DNA of 64,000 nucleotides from Curvibacter microcysteis (lineage in GTDB: Bacteria; Pseudomonadota; Gammaproteobacteria; Burkholderiales; Burkholderiaceae_C). Location: positions 124,001 to 188,000 of the forward strand of contig NZ_JAQSIO010000006.1 of the NCBI RefSeq assembly GCF_028649455.1, in the 5' to 3' direction. The notes under the pieces are model-generated. The model searched no databases. It was given only the letters and a program-made list of their open reading frames with translations, and had not been told where the DNA came from. The translations under genes were made by a program, and so were the position numbers. Positions 45,871 to 54,463 of this stretch are shown here, in pieces (within the stretch, counting starts at the first letter, position 1; each line of letters opens with the position of its first letter).

Positions 45871-47346
45871 TCAGGGGCTGGCGCTCAGGTTCTGGTCGCG
45901 GGCGGTCCAGTCGATCAGGGCTTCGATGACCGGGCGCAGCGCCCCGGCCTGGGGGTGGTTGGCCAGGGCCACCAGGGCGTAACGCCGGCCGCTGGCGCCG
46001 TGCACCACGCCCGCCACGGCGGTCACGTCGCGCAGGCTGCCGGTTTTCAGGTGGGCGGCACCGACCACGCCGTTTTGCCCTTGGCCCCAGCGCCGCATCG
46101 TGCCGTCCACGCCGCTCAGGGGCAGTGAGGACAGCAGCTCCGGCATGGTGCCGCCCGCCCAGGCGGCTTGCAGCACCCGGGCCAGGGCCTGGGCGCTGAT
46201 GCGGGTCTCGCGGCTCAGGCCTGAGCCGTTGTCGATCACGGGGGCGTCGGCCTCGCCAAAGCGGCTGCGCCACCACTGGCCCATCAGCTCGCGCGAGCCT
46301 TCGGGGGTGCCCACCCCTTTTTGCGCCAGGCTCAAGGTCAGGAACAGCTGCTGCGCCATCACGTTGTTGCTGAACTTGTTGATGTCGCGGATCACCTCGG
46401 CCAGCGGCGGCGAGGCCAGGCTGAAGACCGGCTTCAGGCCGGCGGGCACACGCCCGTCGCGCACTTGGCCGCCCAGGCGCCCGCCCAGGTCCTGCCACAG
46501 GGCGGCGATGGCGCGCGCGTTGTAGCTGGCCGGGTCGGCATAGGCCTGAGGCCAGAGTTTTTCACCGCAGCTGGCCGGGTAGCCGCCCGCCAGGCTGAGG
46601 CGTGCCGGGTCGCTGAGCTGGGCTTTCAGCCCGGTGCGCCAGTCGCCGCAGTCGCCGGCCAGCAGGGGCACGCTGGCGGTCCATTGAACGCCGGCCAGGG
46701 GCGGGTCCAGTTGCACATGGGCCACGCCGGCGGCGGGGTCAGGCACGAAAGTCAGCACCAGGGAGCGGTAGTTGATGAGCAGCGCGTCCGAGGCCGCGTT
46801 GTAGGGCTTGAGGGGCTCGCCATCAAAGTCAGCCGGGTTGCTGGCGGGCAAATCAAAGGCGCTGCGGTCGAGCACGATGTCGCCGCTGATCTGGCGGATG
46901 CCCAGGCCTTGCACGCGGCGCAGCAGCAGCCACAGGCGCTCCAGCACCAGCTTGGGATCGCCCTGCCCTTTGATGACCAGGTTGCCTTGCAGGGTGCCGT
47001 CCCGCACTGGGCCGTCCAGGTAAACCGGGGTGTTCCAGCTGTAGGCCGGGCCCAGCAAGTCCAGCGCGGCCTGGGTGGTCAGCAGCTTCATCACGGAGGC
47101 CGGGTTCATGGGCGCGTTGGGGCGCAGCGCCAGCCGGGGCGCGCGCTTGTTGCCCAGTTCGGTGACCAGCAGGCTGACCGATTCGCGCGGCAGGCGGGAG
47201 CGGGTCAGCGCGGCCTCGATCTCAGTCGGCAGTGGGGCCTGGGCGGCGGCCAGCCCGGCGCCGCCCCAACAGGCGGCGCACAGGCCCCACCAGAGGGCGC
47301 GTCGCAGCGGGCGCACAAAGCCAGAAAAAACAGGGAATGAAGACAT
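45871..47346 (-). CDS. dacB: D-alanyl-D-alanine carboxypeptidase/endopeptidase (PBP4, S13 family)
   Basis: A 491-residue periplasmic penicillin-binding protein that trims or cuts peptidoglycan cross-links. It has a signal peptide (cleavage near GLAAAQA). The three active-site motifs are SVMK (in NPASVMKLLTTQAALDLLG), SNN (KFSNNVMAQQLFLT) and KTG (AAHLKTGSLRDVTAVAG). The long insert between the first two motifs is typical of class C PBPs such as DacB. The ATG giving MSSFPVFSG is chosen; the open frame extends 90 bases further upstream. Confidence 0.94.
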   Translation of the reverse strand: MSSFPVFSGFVRPLRRALWWGLCAACWGGAGLAAAQAPLPTEIEAALTRSRLPRESVSLLVTELGNKRAPRLALRPNAPMNPASVMKLLTTQAALDLLGPAYSWNTPVYLDGPVRDGTLQGNLVIKGQGDPKLVLERLWLLLRRVQGLGIRQISGDIVLDRSAFDLPASNPADFDGEPLKPYNAASDALLINYRSLVLTFVPDPAAGVAHVQLDPPLAGVQWTASVPLLAGDCGDWRTGLKAQLSDPARLSLAGGYPASCGEKLWPQAYADPASYNARAIAALWQDLGGRLGGQVRDGRVPAGLKPVFSLASPPLAEVIRDINKFSNNVMAQQLFLTLSLAQKGVGTPEGSRELMGQWWRSRFGEADAPVIDNGSGLSRETRISAQALARVLQAAWAGGTMPELLSSLPLSGVDGTMRRWGQGQNGVVGAAHLKTGSLRDVTAVAGVVHGASGRRYALVALANHPQAGALRPVIEALIDWTARDQNLSASP

Positions 47347-47453
47347 GGAAACAGCAGGTTGAAGGCGCGTCGCAGTGTCGCATGAAGCCGGTTGATCCCG
47401 GCCTGCTGCGCCCGGCTTGAAACGCAGTCGGCCCATTTCAGGATAATCCCCCC

Positions 47454-48437
47454 ATGCGTTTTTCTTCCCGCACGGTGGGCTTGGCCGCCGCCGTCGTCAC
47501 GGTCCTGATCTGGACCGCCTTCATCGTCATCGCCCGAGCCTCGGCGCAACGCAGCCTCACCCCTTTTGACATCGCCTTCCTGCGCATTGTCGGGGCCTCG
47601 GCTGTGCTCATGCCCTGGGCGCTGTGGCGGGCGCGCCAGGCGCGTGCCGAGGGGCGCTTTGGCGGCAGCCTGGGCGGCTTGTCACCCTTGGGGCTGGGAC
47701 AGACCGCCCTGCTGGGCGTGTTTGGTGGCCTGGCCTATGCGGTGCTGGCCTATGGCGGTTTCTTTTTTGCCCCGGCCGCGCACGGCTCGGTGCTGATGCC
47801 CGGCAGCCTGCCTTTGTGGGCTTCCCTGCTCAGCGTGGCTTTGCTGGGCGAGCGCTTCGCCGGTGCCCGTTTGCTGGGCTTGGGCCTGATCGTGCTGGGC
47901 GACCTGATGGTGGGCGGCGCCAGCCTGTGGGCCGCCCTGAGCGGCCAGGGCGCGGGCGATGTCTGGAAGGGTGACCTGCTCTTCATGGCCGCCAGCAGCT
48001 GCTGGGCCACTTACAGCGTGCTGGTGCGCCGCGAGGGCGTGGACGCCGTGCGCGCCACCATGGCCGTCACCGCCTTCGCCTTGGTGTCCTATGTGCCGGT
48101 CTATGCGCTGCTCACCAGCCTGGGGGCGCTGCCCAGTCACTTGTTGAAGGCCCCGGTGGGTGAGGTGGTGTTCCAGTTGCTGTTCCAGGGCGTGGGCTCG
48201 GTGGTGATTTCAGGCATCACTTTCACGCGCATGATTCAGCACTTTGGCCCGGTGCGCTCGACCATGATCACCGCCCTGGTGCCTGGCCTGTCCGCCTTGG
48301 GCGCGGTCGCCTTGTTGGGCGAGCCCCTGGTTTGGAACCTGCTCGCCGGCCTGGCCCTGGTCACCCTGGGCATTGCCTGTGGCGTGCGGGCCCGACCCCA
48401 GCCTTTGGCGCCCACCTCTCCTTTGACTGTGAAATGA
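47454..48437 (+). CDS. EamA/DMT family transporter
   Basis: A 327-residue protein with about ten predicted membrane helices in two EamA repeats. The first has AAVVTVLIWTAFIVIARASA at its start and GSVLMPGSLPLWASLLS; the second has LFMAASSCWATYSVLVRREG and ITALVPGLSALGAVALLGEP. It exports an unknown small metabolite. Its stop overlaps the tsaB start (ATGA) if the upstream tsaB ATG is used. Confidence 0.9.
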   Translation: MRFSSRTVGLAAAVVTVLIWTAFIVIARASAQRSLTPFDIAFLRIVGASAVLMPWALWRARQARAEGRFGGSLGGLSPLGLGQTALLGVFGGLAYAVLAYGGFFFAPAAHGSVLMPGSLPLWASLLSVALLGERFAGARLLGLGLIVLGDLMVGGASLWAALSGQGAGDVWKGDLLFMAASSCWATYSVLVRREGVDAVRATMAVTAFALVSYVPVYALLTSLGALPSHLLKAPVGEVVFQLLFQGVGSVVISGITFTRMIQHFGPVRSTMITALVPGLSALGAVALLGEPLVWNLLAGLALVTLGIACGVRARPQPLAPTSPLTVK

Positions 48438-49144
48438 ACCCCATGAAATTCCTGGCCTTTGACACCAGCACCGAGCGCCTGTCCCTGGCCGTGGGCCACG
48501 GCGACGCGGTCTGGGCCGAGTCGGCCCCCGGCGGCGCCCAGTCTTCGGCGACCCTGATCCCTGCTTTGTTGGCCTTGCTGCAGCAGGCCGGGCTGCGGCT
48601 GGACCAGCTTGACGCGATCGTGTTTGGCAGTGGCCCGGGTTCCTTCACCGGTCTGCGCACCGCCTGTTCGGTGGCCCAGGGCCTGGCCTTTGGGGCCAAC
48701 CTGCCGGTGCTGCCCATCAGCACCTTGCTGGCGGTGGCCGAAGAGGCGCGTCACCAGCAAGGCGCCACCCGCGTGGTGGCCGCGCTGGACGCGCGCATGG
48801 ACGAGGTCTACCACGCGGCTTTTGAATGGCGTGACGGCGCCGAGCCTGGCTGGCTGGCGCCGGCCGACTTCAACCTGGGCGCGCCCGAGTCGGTGCCCCT
48901 GCCCGAGGGCTGGGTGCTGGCGGGCAGCGCGGCCCAGGCCTACCCTGGCCGCATGGCCGGTGGCGCCGACAGCCTGGCCCTGTTGCCCACGGCCAGCGCC
49001 CTGCTGCGCCTGGCGCCGGCGCTGTGGCGCGCCGGCCAGGCCGTGCCGGCGGATGAGGCTTTGCCCTTGTACATCCGCGATAAAGTCGCCAAAACCACGC
49101 TTGAACGCGAAGCTGAAAAAGCTGCCCAAGTCCCCCACCCATGA
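48434..49144 (+). CDS. tsaB: tRNA t6A37 modification factor TsaB
   Basis: A 236-residue ASKHA-fold protein that supports TsaD in attaching threonylcarbamoyl to A37 of tRNA. It has FLAFDTSTERLSLAVG at the start and the nucleotide-site phrase GSGPGSFTGLRTACSVAQGL, then DARMDEVYHAAF. The start may be the first ATG or the one 9 bases later (MKFLAFDT). It overlaps rimI by 4 bases, the usual partner order in proteobacteria. Confidence 0.95.
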   Translation: MNPMKFLAFDTSTERLSLAVGHGDAVWAESAPGGAQSSATLIPALLALLQQAGLRLDQLDAIVFGSGPGSFTGLRTACSVAQGLAFGANLPVLPISTLLAVAEEARHQQGATRVVAALDARMDEVYHAAFEWRDGAEPGWLAPADFNLGAPESVPLPEGWVLAGSAAQAYPGRMAGGADSLALLPTASALLRLAPALWRAGQAVPADEALPLYIRDKVAKTTLEREAEKAAQVPHP

Positions 49145-49605
49145 GTGCCGTCATGCCCGTGCGCGAAGCCCGTTTTGAGACCTTGACCGAGGCCTGGCTG
49201 GACCAGGTCATGGCGGTGGAGCAAGTGGCCTACACCCACCCCTGGACGCGGGGCAACTTTCTGGACTCGGTCAAGGCCGGTTACCAGGCCCAGGTGCTGG
49301 TGGGCGAAGACACTGTGATTGGCTACTTTGTGGCCATGAAGGGCGTGGACGAGGTGCACCTGCTCAACATCACCGTGGCGCCGACTTTCCAGCGCCAGGG
49401 CTGGTCGCGCGTGATGCTGGACGCCCTGGACACCTGGTCGCGCGGCCAGGGCGCGCAGTGGGTGTGGCTGGAGGTGCGCGTGTCCAACCCGCGCGCCCGC
49501 ACGGTGTACGAACAACATGGCTACCAGCGCATGGGTGTGCGCAAGGCCTATTACCCGGCGCTCGATGGGCGCGAGGACGCCTTGGTGATGAGCTTCAAAC
49601 TATGA
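49141..49605 (+). CDS. rimI: Ribosomal protein S18 alanine N-acetyltransferase
   Basis: A 154-residue GNAT acetyltransferase. The acetyl-CoA loop is visible as VAPTFQRQGWSRVMLDAL, and the C-terminal RVSNPRARTVYEQHGY and RKAYYP segments are typical of RimI, which acetylates the N-terminal alanine of ribosomal protein S18. It overlaps tsaB upstream and the UDG-like gene downstream by 4 bases each. Confidence 0.93.
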   Translation: MSAVMPVREARFETLTEAWLDQVMAVEQVAYTHPWTRGNFLDSVKAGYQAQVLVGEDTVIGYFVAMKGVDEVHLLNITVAPTFQRQGWSRVMLDALDTWSRGQGAQWVWLEVRVSNPRARTVYEQHGYQRMGVRKAYYPALDGREDALVMSFKL

Positions 49606-50390
49606 CCCTGAACCTTGATGCGCGCCAGCGCGCCATGCTGGAAGAAATGCACGTCCCGTTCTGGTGGCCCGAGCCGCCCCTGGCGGGCGAGTTGCTGGCG
49701 CCCCCAGGCCCAGAGGTGGCCACTTCCGCCTCGGCGCCGAGGGCCCCCCAGGCCGATTGGCCAGCGGCCCACGATGCCCCCGCAGCGGTCCGGGCGCCCG
49801 CCCCGCCCACGCCAGCCCCTGCACCGGTGCCCGCTCCGGTGGCGCGCGCCGTGCCCGCGCCACCCCCGGCGATGCGCCCCGGGCCTGCTTCCTCGGCCCA
49901 GGCGCCCAGCCTTTGGCAATTGCACCCGGCCCAGGCCTTGTTCGGCACCCCGCCCGTGCCCGGTGGTTTCCTGCTGGTCACCGAGGCCGTCTGGCCCGGC
50001 GAGGACCCGCTGGCCGACAGCGCCGGCGCGGCCGGCCAGTTGCTGGCCAACATGCTGCGCGCCATGCGCCTGCACCAGCCCCCGCGCGCCTGGCTGGCGG
50101 GCCTGAGCCGGCGTCCGGCCGGTGAGGCCGCCGAGCCCCTGCCGTGGCGCGAGTTGCTGCAAGCCCAGCAACCGGGTCTGGTGCTGCTGATGGGGCGCAC
50201 CGCGGCCCGCGAGGCCCTGGGCCGCGACGAACCGCTGGGCCGCCTGCGGGGCCAGGTGCACGACCTGCATGGCGTGCCAGCCATCGTCACCTACGACGCG
50301 TCCTACCTGCTGCGCACCCAGGCCGACAAGGCCCGGGCCTGGGCCGATCTGTGCCTGGCGCTGAGCCAGCCCGGCGTGGCCCTTGCTTGA
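49602..50390 (+). CDS. Degenerate family-4 uracil-DNA-glycosylase-like protein
   Basis: A 262-residue protein. An N-terminal tail with a proline/alanine-rich region (about residues 42-105) precedes a domain aligning by eye to family-4 [22 protein letters not shown] (residues about 125-143) stands where VGEAPGxxED lies, with [12 protein letters not shown] after it, and [11 protein letters not shown] with [10 protein letters not shown] (D232) stands where RG and HPSYLLR lie. The catalytic His is Asp, the motif-1 phrase is broken, and the whole protein has one cysteine, so the 4Fe-4S cluster cannot form. The position after rimI is where betaproteobacteria carry a UDG-like gene. A catalytic role is doubtful. 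Confidence 0.65.
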   Translation: MTLNLDARQRAMLEEMHVPFWWPEPPLAGELLAPPGPEVATSASAPRAPQADWPAAHDAPAAVRAPAPPTPAPAPVPAPVARAVPAPPPAMRPGPASSAQAPSLWQLHPAQALFGTPPVPGGFLLVTEAVWPGEDPLADSAGAAGQLLANMLRAMRLHQPPRAWLAGLSRRPAGEAAEPLPWRELLQAQQPGLVLLMGRTAAREALGRDEPLGRLRGQVHDLHGVPAIVTYDASYLLRTQADKARAWADLCLALSQPGVALA

Positions 50391-50393
50391 GGG

Positions 50394-50412
50394 GCGCCCT
50401 GCAGCAGGGCGC
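50394..50412 (+). other. Hairpin after the UDG-like gene
   Basis: GCGCCCTG-CAG-CAGGGCGC, an 8-bp perfect stem with a 3-base loop, lies four bases after the stop codon. It has no T-run and may act as a 3' barrier. Confidence 0.4.
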
Positions 50413-50544
50413 TCAAAAGGGTGTTCAAAAGGGCGAAGCAGCCCTCCTGCACCCCGGGCGCGACCCGCGTCCAGGGACGCCTGCCAAGCCCTCGGATCCG
50501 AGCCGCGCAGCCCGTGTGCAACGCGGGCTCTTAAAATGGCGGCC

Positions 50545-51369
50545 ATGACCTTCCTCGACATGCTCCGCGCCGCCGAGCAACAAAACGGCTCCATGCTCTG
50601 TGTGGGCCTGGACCCCGAACCCACCCGCTTCCCGGCCCAGCTCAAGGGCGACGCCAACAAGATCTACGACTTCTGCGCCCGCATCGTGGATGCCACGGCC
50701 GATCTCGCCATCGCCTTCAAGCCACAGATCGCCTACTTCGCGGCCCACCGCGCCGAAGGCCAGCTGGAGCGCCTGATGGAGCACATGCGCCGGGTCGCCC
50801 CGCACGTGCCCATCATCCTGGACGCCAAGCGCGGCGACATCGGCTCCACCGCCGAGCAGTACGCCAAAGAGGCGTTTGACCGCTACGGCGCCGACGCCGT
50901 GACCCTGTCGCCCTTCATGGGTTTTGACTCGGTCATGCCCTACCTCAAGTACGAAGGCAAAGGCGCCTTCTTGCTGTGCCGCACCTCCAACCCCGGCGGT
51001 GACGACCTGCAAAACCAGCGCCTGGCCTCGGTCGATGGCCAGCCCCTGCTGTACGAACACGTGGCGCGCCTGGCCCAAGGTTCCTGGAACCTGAATGGCC
51101 AATTGGGCCTGGTGGTGGGCGCCACCTACCCCGCCGAGATCGAACGCGTGCGCGCCCTGGCGCCCACGCTGCCCTTGTTGATCCCAGGCGTGGGGGCCCA
51201 GGGCGGCGACGCCGTGGCCACGGTGCGTGCAGGCTGGAAGCCGGGCGCGCCCATCGTCGTCAACTCCTCCCGCGCCATCCTGTACGCCTCCTCGGGCGAT
51301 GACTTCCAGGAAGCCGCTCGCCGCGAAGCCCTGCGCACGCGCGACCTGCTGCAAGCCGCCCGCGGCTGA
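50545..51369 (+). CDS. pyrF: Orotidine 5'-phosphate decarboxylase, type 2
   Basis: A 274-residue enzyme making UMP from OMP. The type-2 signature [15 protein letters not shown] carries the catalytic Lys/Asp pair, with [13 protein letters not shown] near the start and [13 protein letters not shown] later. Two ATGs lie in frame, at 50536 and 50545. A -10-like TAAAAT occupies 50532-50537 and overlaps the first, which favours the second (MTFLDML). If that -10 is real, the transcript would begin about at the start codon. Confidence 0.93.
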   Translation: MTFLDMLRAAEQQNGSMLCVGLDPEPTRFPAQLKGDANKIYDFCARIVDATADLAIAFKPQIAYFAAHRAEGQLERLMEHMRRVAPHVPIILDAKRGDIGSTAEQYAKEAFDRYGADAVTLSPFMGFDSVMPYLKYEGKGAFLLCRTSNPGGDDLQNQRLASVDGQPLLYEHVARLAQGSWNLNGQLGLVVGATYPAEIERVRALAPTLPLLIPGVGAQGGDAVATVRAGWKPGAPIVVNSSRAILYASSGDDFQEAARREALRTRDLLQAARG

Positions 51370-51376
51370 GGCCGCC

Positions 51377-52303
51377 ATGAGCGCGCCGGCGTCCACCCGC
51401 CCCCCGCTGCAGCTTCAGTGGCTGGAAGACCTGGTGGCGCTGGCGCAAACCCACAGCTTCACGCGCGCGGCCGCGCTGCGCCACGTCACCCACCCGGCGT
51501 TCGGGCGCCGCATTCGGGCGCTGGAGGACTGGGCGGGTACCCCCCTGGTCACACGCGGGGCCGGTCCGGTGGCGCTGACCGCTGCGGGCGAGAGCCTGCT
51601 GCAAGACGCGCGTGGCCTGCTGCAAGGGCTGAGCCAGGCGCATGAGTCCCTCCTGGGGGCCGCCGGCCGCACCCAGCACACCCTGACCCTGGCCACCGGG
51701 CGCACCTTGGCGCGCACCCTGGTGGCCGACTGGCTGCGTCAGCTGCAGCCCTGCCTGGCTCAGGCCCAGGTGTTGATCCGTACCCGCTCCCTGGCCGACA
51801 CGGTGCGCATGTTGGAGCGCGGCGAGGTCGACTTCATGCTGACCTACCACCACCCCTTGCTGGCCTGGCCGATTCAGGCGCGCCAGTACAGCCACCTGAC
51901 CCTGGCCCACGACGAGCTGATCCCGGTGTGCCGCGCTGACGCCCAGGGCGTGCCCCACATCCCGCATCTGGCCGAGCAGCCCTGGCCCTACCTGGCCTAT
52001 GCCGACAGCCTGGCCTTGGGGCGCCTGGTGCAGGACCACTTGGCCAACCATCCGCAGGCGCCCGCGTTGCGCCGCGTGATCGAGTGCGACTCCGCCGACG
52101 CGCTGCTGGAGTACGCCTTGCAGGGCCTGGGCGTGGCCTGGTTGCCGGCCTCGCTGGTGATGGCGGCCTGCCACAGCGGCACCTTGTGCCGTGTGGGCTC
52201 GGCGCGGCTGGCCGTGCGATTTGAGGTGCGGCTGTACCGCCCCAAGCGCCGCCTCTCGCCGCTGGCCGAGCGTGTCTGGCAGCTCACCGAGGCGCAGCAC
52301 TGA
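51377..52303 (+). CDS. LysR-type transcriptional regulator (HypT/YjiE-like)
   Basis: A 308-residue regulator. The N-terminal helix-turn-helix (LEDLVALAQTHSFTRAAALR, then HVTHPAFGRRIRALEDWAG) resembles the subgroup containing E. coli HypT (YjiE, hypochlorite response). The periplasmic-binding-type effector domain follows from about residue 100. The ATG is 8 bases after the pyrF stop. Unlike the usual divergent layout, it points the same way as the transporter-type genes that follow; its targets are unknown. Confidence 0.88.
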   Translation: MSAPASTRPPLQLQWLEDLVALAQTHSFTRAAALRHVTHPAFGRRIRALEDWAGTPLVTRGAGPVALTAAGESLLQDARGLLQGLSQAHESLLGAAGRTQHTLTLATGRTLARTLVADWLRQLQPCLAQAQVLIRTRSLADTVRMLERGEVDFMLTYHHPLLAWPIQARQYSHLTLAHDELIPVCRADAQGVPHIPHLAEQPWPYLAYADSLALGRLVQDHLANHPQAPALRRVIECDSADALLEYALQGLGVAWLPASLVMAACHSGTLCRVGSARLAVRFEVRLYRPKRRLSPLAERVWQLTEAQH

Positions 52304-52462
52304 ACCTGCCCGCGCCTGGCGGGTGTTGGTGAGGCGTGCCAGATCGGCACCGCTTGGGGCCTATTCAGCACCTGGGAGCCCCCAGGTCTGCGGGACAATC
52401 GATGCGCTGACGCCCTGGCGGCGCGGCCCCCGCCCCTGACCTTTGACCGACCGGAGCCGTTC

Positions 52463-53452
52463 ATGACCTCTGTGCAAACCCCTTCTTGGCGCCGCCGCGC
52501 CCTCTGGCCCGTGCTGGGTGCCCTGGCCTTGGCGGCCAGTGGGGCCCAGGCCGACAGCTACCCCGACAAGCCCATCACCCTGGTGGTGGGTTACCCGCCT
52601 GGGGGCAGCACCGACCTGATGGCGCGCACGCTGGCGCCCGAGCTGTCCAAGCGCCTGGGCACGCCCGTGGTGATCGAGAACTTGGGCGGTGCGGGCGGTG
52701 CCATCGGCGCCCAAAAAGTGGCCAGCGCATTGGCCGATGGCTACACCTTGCTGGTCGCGGCCAACAATGAGATCGCCATCAAGCGCCTGGTGGCGCCCGC
52801 CAGCGTCAAGTACGAGCAGCGCGACTTCACGCCCCTGGGCTTGATCGCTTCCCAGCCCATGGTGCTGGTGGCCTCGCCCAAAACTGGCGTCAAGACCACG
52901 GCGGAATTCCTCAAACTGGTCAAGGCCAACCCGGGCAAGTTCACTTATGGCACGTCGGGCGTGGGCACGGCCCTGCACCTGGCTGGCGAGATGATGAAGG
53001 ACCAGGGCGGCCTGTTCATGACCCACATCCCCTACCGCGGCGTGGCGCCGCTGACCACCGACTTGCTGGGCAGCAATGTGGACTTCGGCGTGTTTGTGTT
53101 GTCCAGCGGCCTGCCCCTGATCCAAAGCGGCAAGCTGATCGCGCTGGGCACCACCGAGCGCCGCCGCGCCCAGGCCACGCCCGAGGTGCCCGCCATTGCC
53201 GAGACCCCGGCGCTCAAGGGCATCGACATCAGCTCCTGGTTTGCCTTGCTGGGCCCGGCCCGCCTGCCCGAGCCGGTGCTGGTCAAGCTCAAGAAGGCGC
53301 TGGCCGAATCGCTGCAAGCCCCGGACTTGCGCAAAAAGCTCGAAGAAACCGGCTCGGCGATCGCCGCGCCTCAGCTCGACCTGGGCAAGTTCATGGCCGA
53401 AGAAACCGCCAAGTACAAGCGCATCGTCGAATTTGCCCGCATCGAAGAATGA
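52463..53452 (+). CDS. Bug-family tripartite tricarboxylate transporter substrate-binding protein
   Basis: A 329-residue periplasmic protein with a signal peptide (cleavage near SGAQADSYP, residue about 31). The family phrases YPDKPITLVVGYPPGGSTDL, LGTPVVIENLGGAGGAIGAQ and THIPYRGVAPLTTDLLGSNV identify a TctC/Bug protein, which binds carboxylates. No TctA/TctB membrane genes lie nearby, as is common for the expanded Bug proteins of Burkholderiales. It overlaps the next gene by 4 bases if that gene uses its first ATG. Confidence 0.92.
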   Translation: MTSVQTPSWRRRALWPVLGALALAASGAQADSYPDKPITLVVGYPPGGSTDLMARTLAPELSKRLGTPVVIENLGGAGGAIGAQKVASALADGYTLLVAANNEIAIKRLVAPASVKYEQRDFTPLGLIASQPMVLVASPKTGVKTTAEFLKLVKANPGKFTYGTSGVGTALHLAGEMMKDQGGLFMTHIPYRGVAPLTTDLLGSNVDFGVFVLSSGLPLIQSGKLIALGTTERRRAQATPEVPAIAETPALKGIDISSWFALLGPARLPEPVLVKLKKALAESLQAPDLRKKLEETGSAIAAPQLDLGKFMAEETAKYKRIVEFARIEE

Positions 53453-54456
53453 GTCCGTCCATGAGTCCCACGTCCCGTTTCACGCGCGCCCAGGTGGCGC
53501 CCCTGTCCTTTGACCTGCCATGCCCCGAGCTGGGCGCCTGGCGTGCTGGCAACACCGGGGTCGAGGGCGTCTGGCAGTTTGACGGTGCCGAGCCGGGCCG
53601 CCACGTCATGATCAGCGCCCTGGTGCATGGCAACGAGCTGTGTGGCGCCTGGGCCTTGTTGGGCCTGTTGCAGGCCGGCCTGCGCCCGCAGCGCGGTCGC
53701 CTGACTTTGGCGTTCTGTAACCTGGCTGCCTTCGACCGCTTTGACCCGGCTCAGCCCGATGCCGCGCGCTTTGTCGAGGAGGACCTGAACCGCCAATGGC
53801 GGGTCGAGCGCATGGTCGCCGGTGGCAGCCAGGAGCGCCGGCGCGCGGCCGAACTGCGCCCCTTTGTCGAGCAGGCCGACTGGCTGCTGGACCTGCACTC
53901 CATGCACGAGCCCGGCCAGCCCCTGCTGCTGACCGGCGTGCAGCCGCGCAACCTGGCGCTGGCACGTGCCCTGGCCGCGCCCGAGCACATCGTGGTCGAC
54001 GCGGGGCATCAAGACGGCGTGCGCATGCGCGACTTTGGCCGCTTCGGCGAGCTGAGCGACAACGGCACCCGCTCGCTGTTGATTGAATGTGGCTTTCATG
54101 GCGACCCGGCCAGCCGCCGCGTGGCGCAGGACGCTTGCGTGCGCTTTTTGCAGGTCTCGGAGGCGCTGGACGGCGCTCAGCTGGACGCGGCCTTGCCCGG
54201 CTGGCGTCAGCCGCCCGCCCCGCGCCAATGGGCGCTGGAGGTGACCGGCCCGGTGGTGGCGCGCAGCGAGCAATTCGCCTTCACCGAAGCCTTTGTCGGC
54301 CTGGAGTGCATCGCTCAGGCCGGCACGGTCATTGGCGACAACGACGGCCAGCCCGTGACCACGCCCTATGACGACTGCGTGCTGGTCATGCCTTCGGTGC
54401 GTCAGGCGCGCGCGGGTGTGACCGTGGTGCGCTTTGCGCGCCGCCGCCTCTTGTAA
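53449..54456 (+). CDS. Succinylglutamate desuccinylase/aspartoacylase family amidohydrolase
   Basis: A 335-residue zinc hydrolase of the AstE/AspA type. The metal ligands are visible as LVHGNELCG (HxxE) and the later His in LLDLHSM, with VEEDLNRQW between them and the catalytic Glu in LLIECGFHGD. A C-terminal beta domain follows. Such enzymes release a free amine from N-acyl amino acids or similar. The start is either the ATG overlapping the upstream stop or the one 12 bases later. Pairing with the Bug protein suggests uptake and processing of an acylated acid (inference). Confidence 0.82.
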   Translation: MSPSMSPTSRFTRAQVAPLSFDLPCPELGAWRAGNTGVEGVWQFDGAEPGRHVMISALVHGNELCGAWALLGLLQAGLRPQRGRLTLAFCNLAAFDRFDPAQPDAARFVEEDLNRQWRVERMVAGGSQERRRAAELRPFVEQADWLLDLHSMHEPGQPLLLTGVQPRNLALARALAAPEHIVVDAGHQDGVRMRDFGRFGELSDNGTRSLLIECGFHGDPASRRVAQDACVRFLQVSEALDGAQLDAALPGWRQPPAPRQWALEVTGPVVARSEQFAFTEAFVGLECIAQAGTVIGDNDGQPVTTPYDDCVLVMPSVRQARAGVTVVRFARRRLL

Positions 54457-54463
54457 GCGGGTC

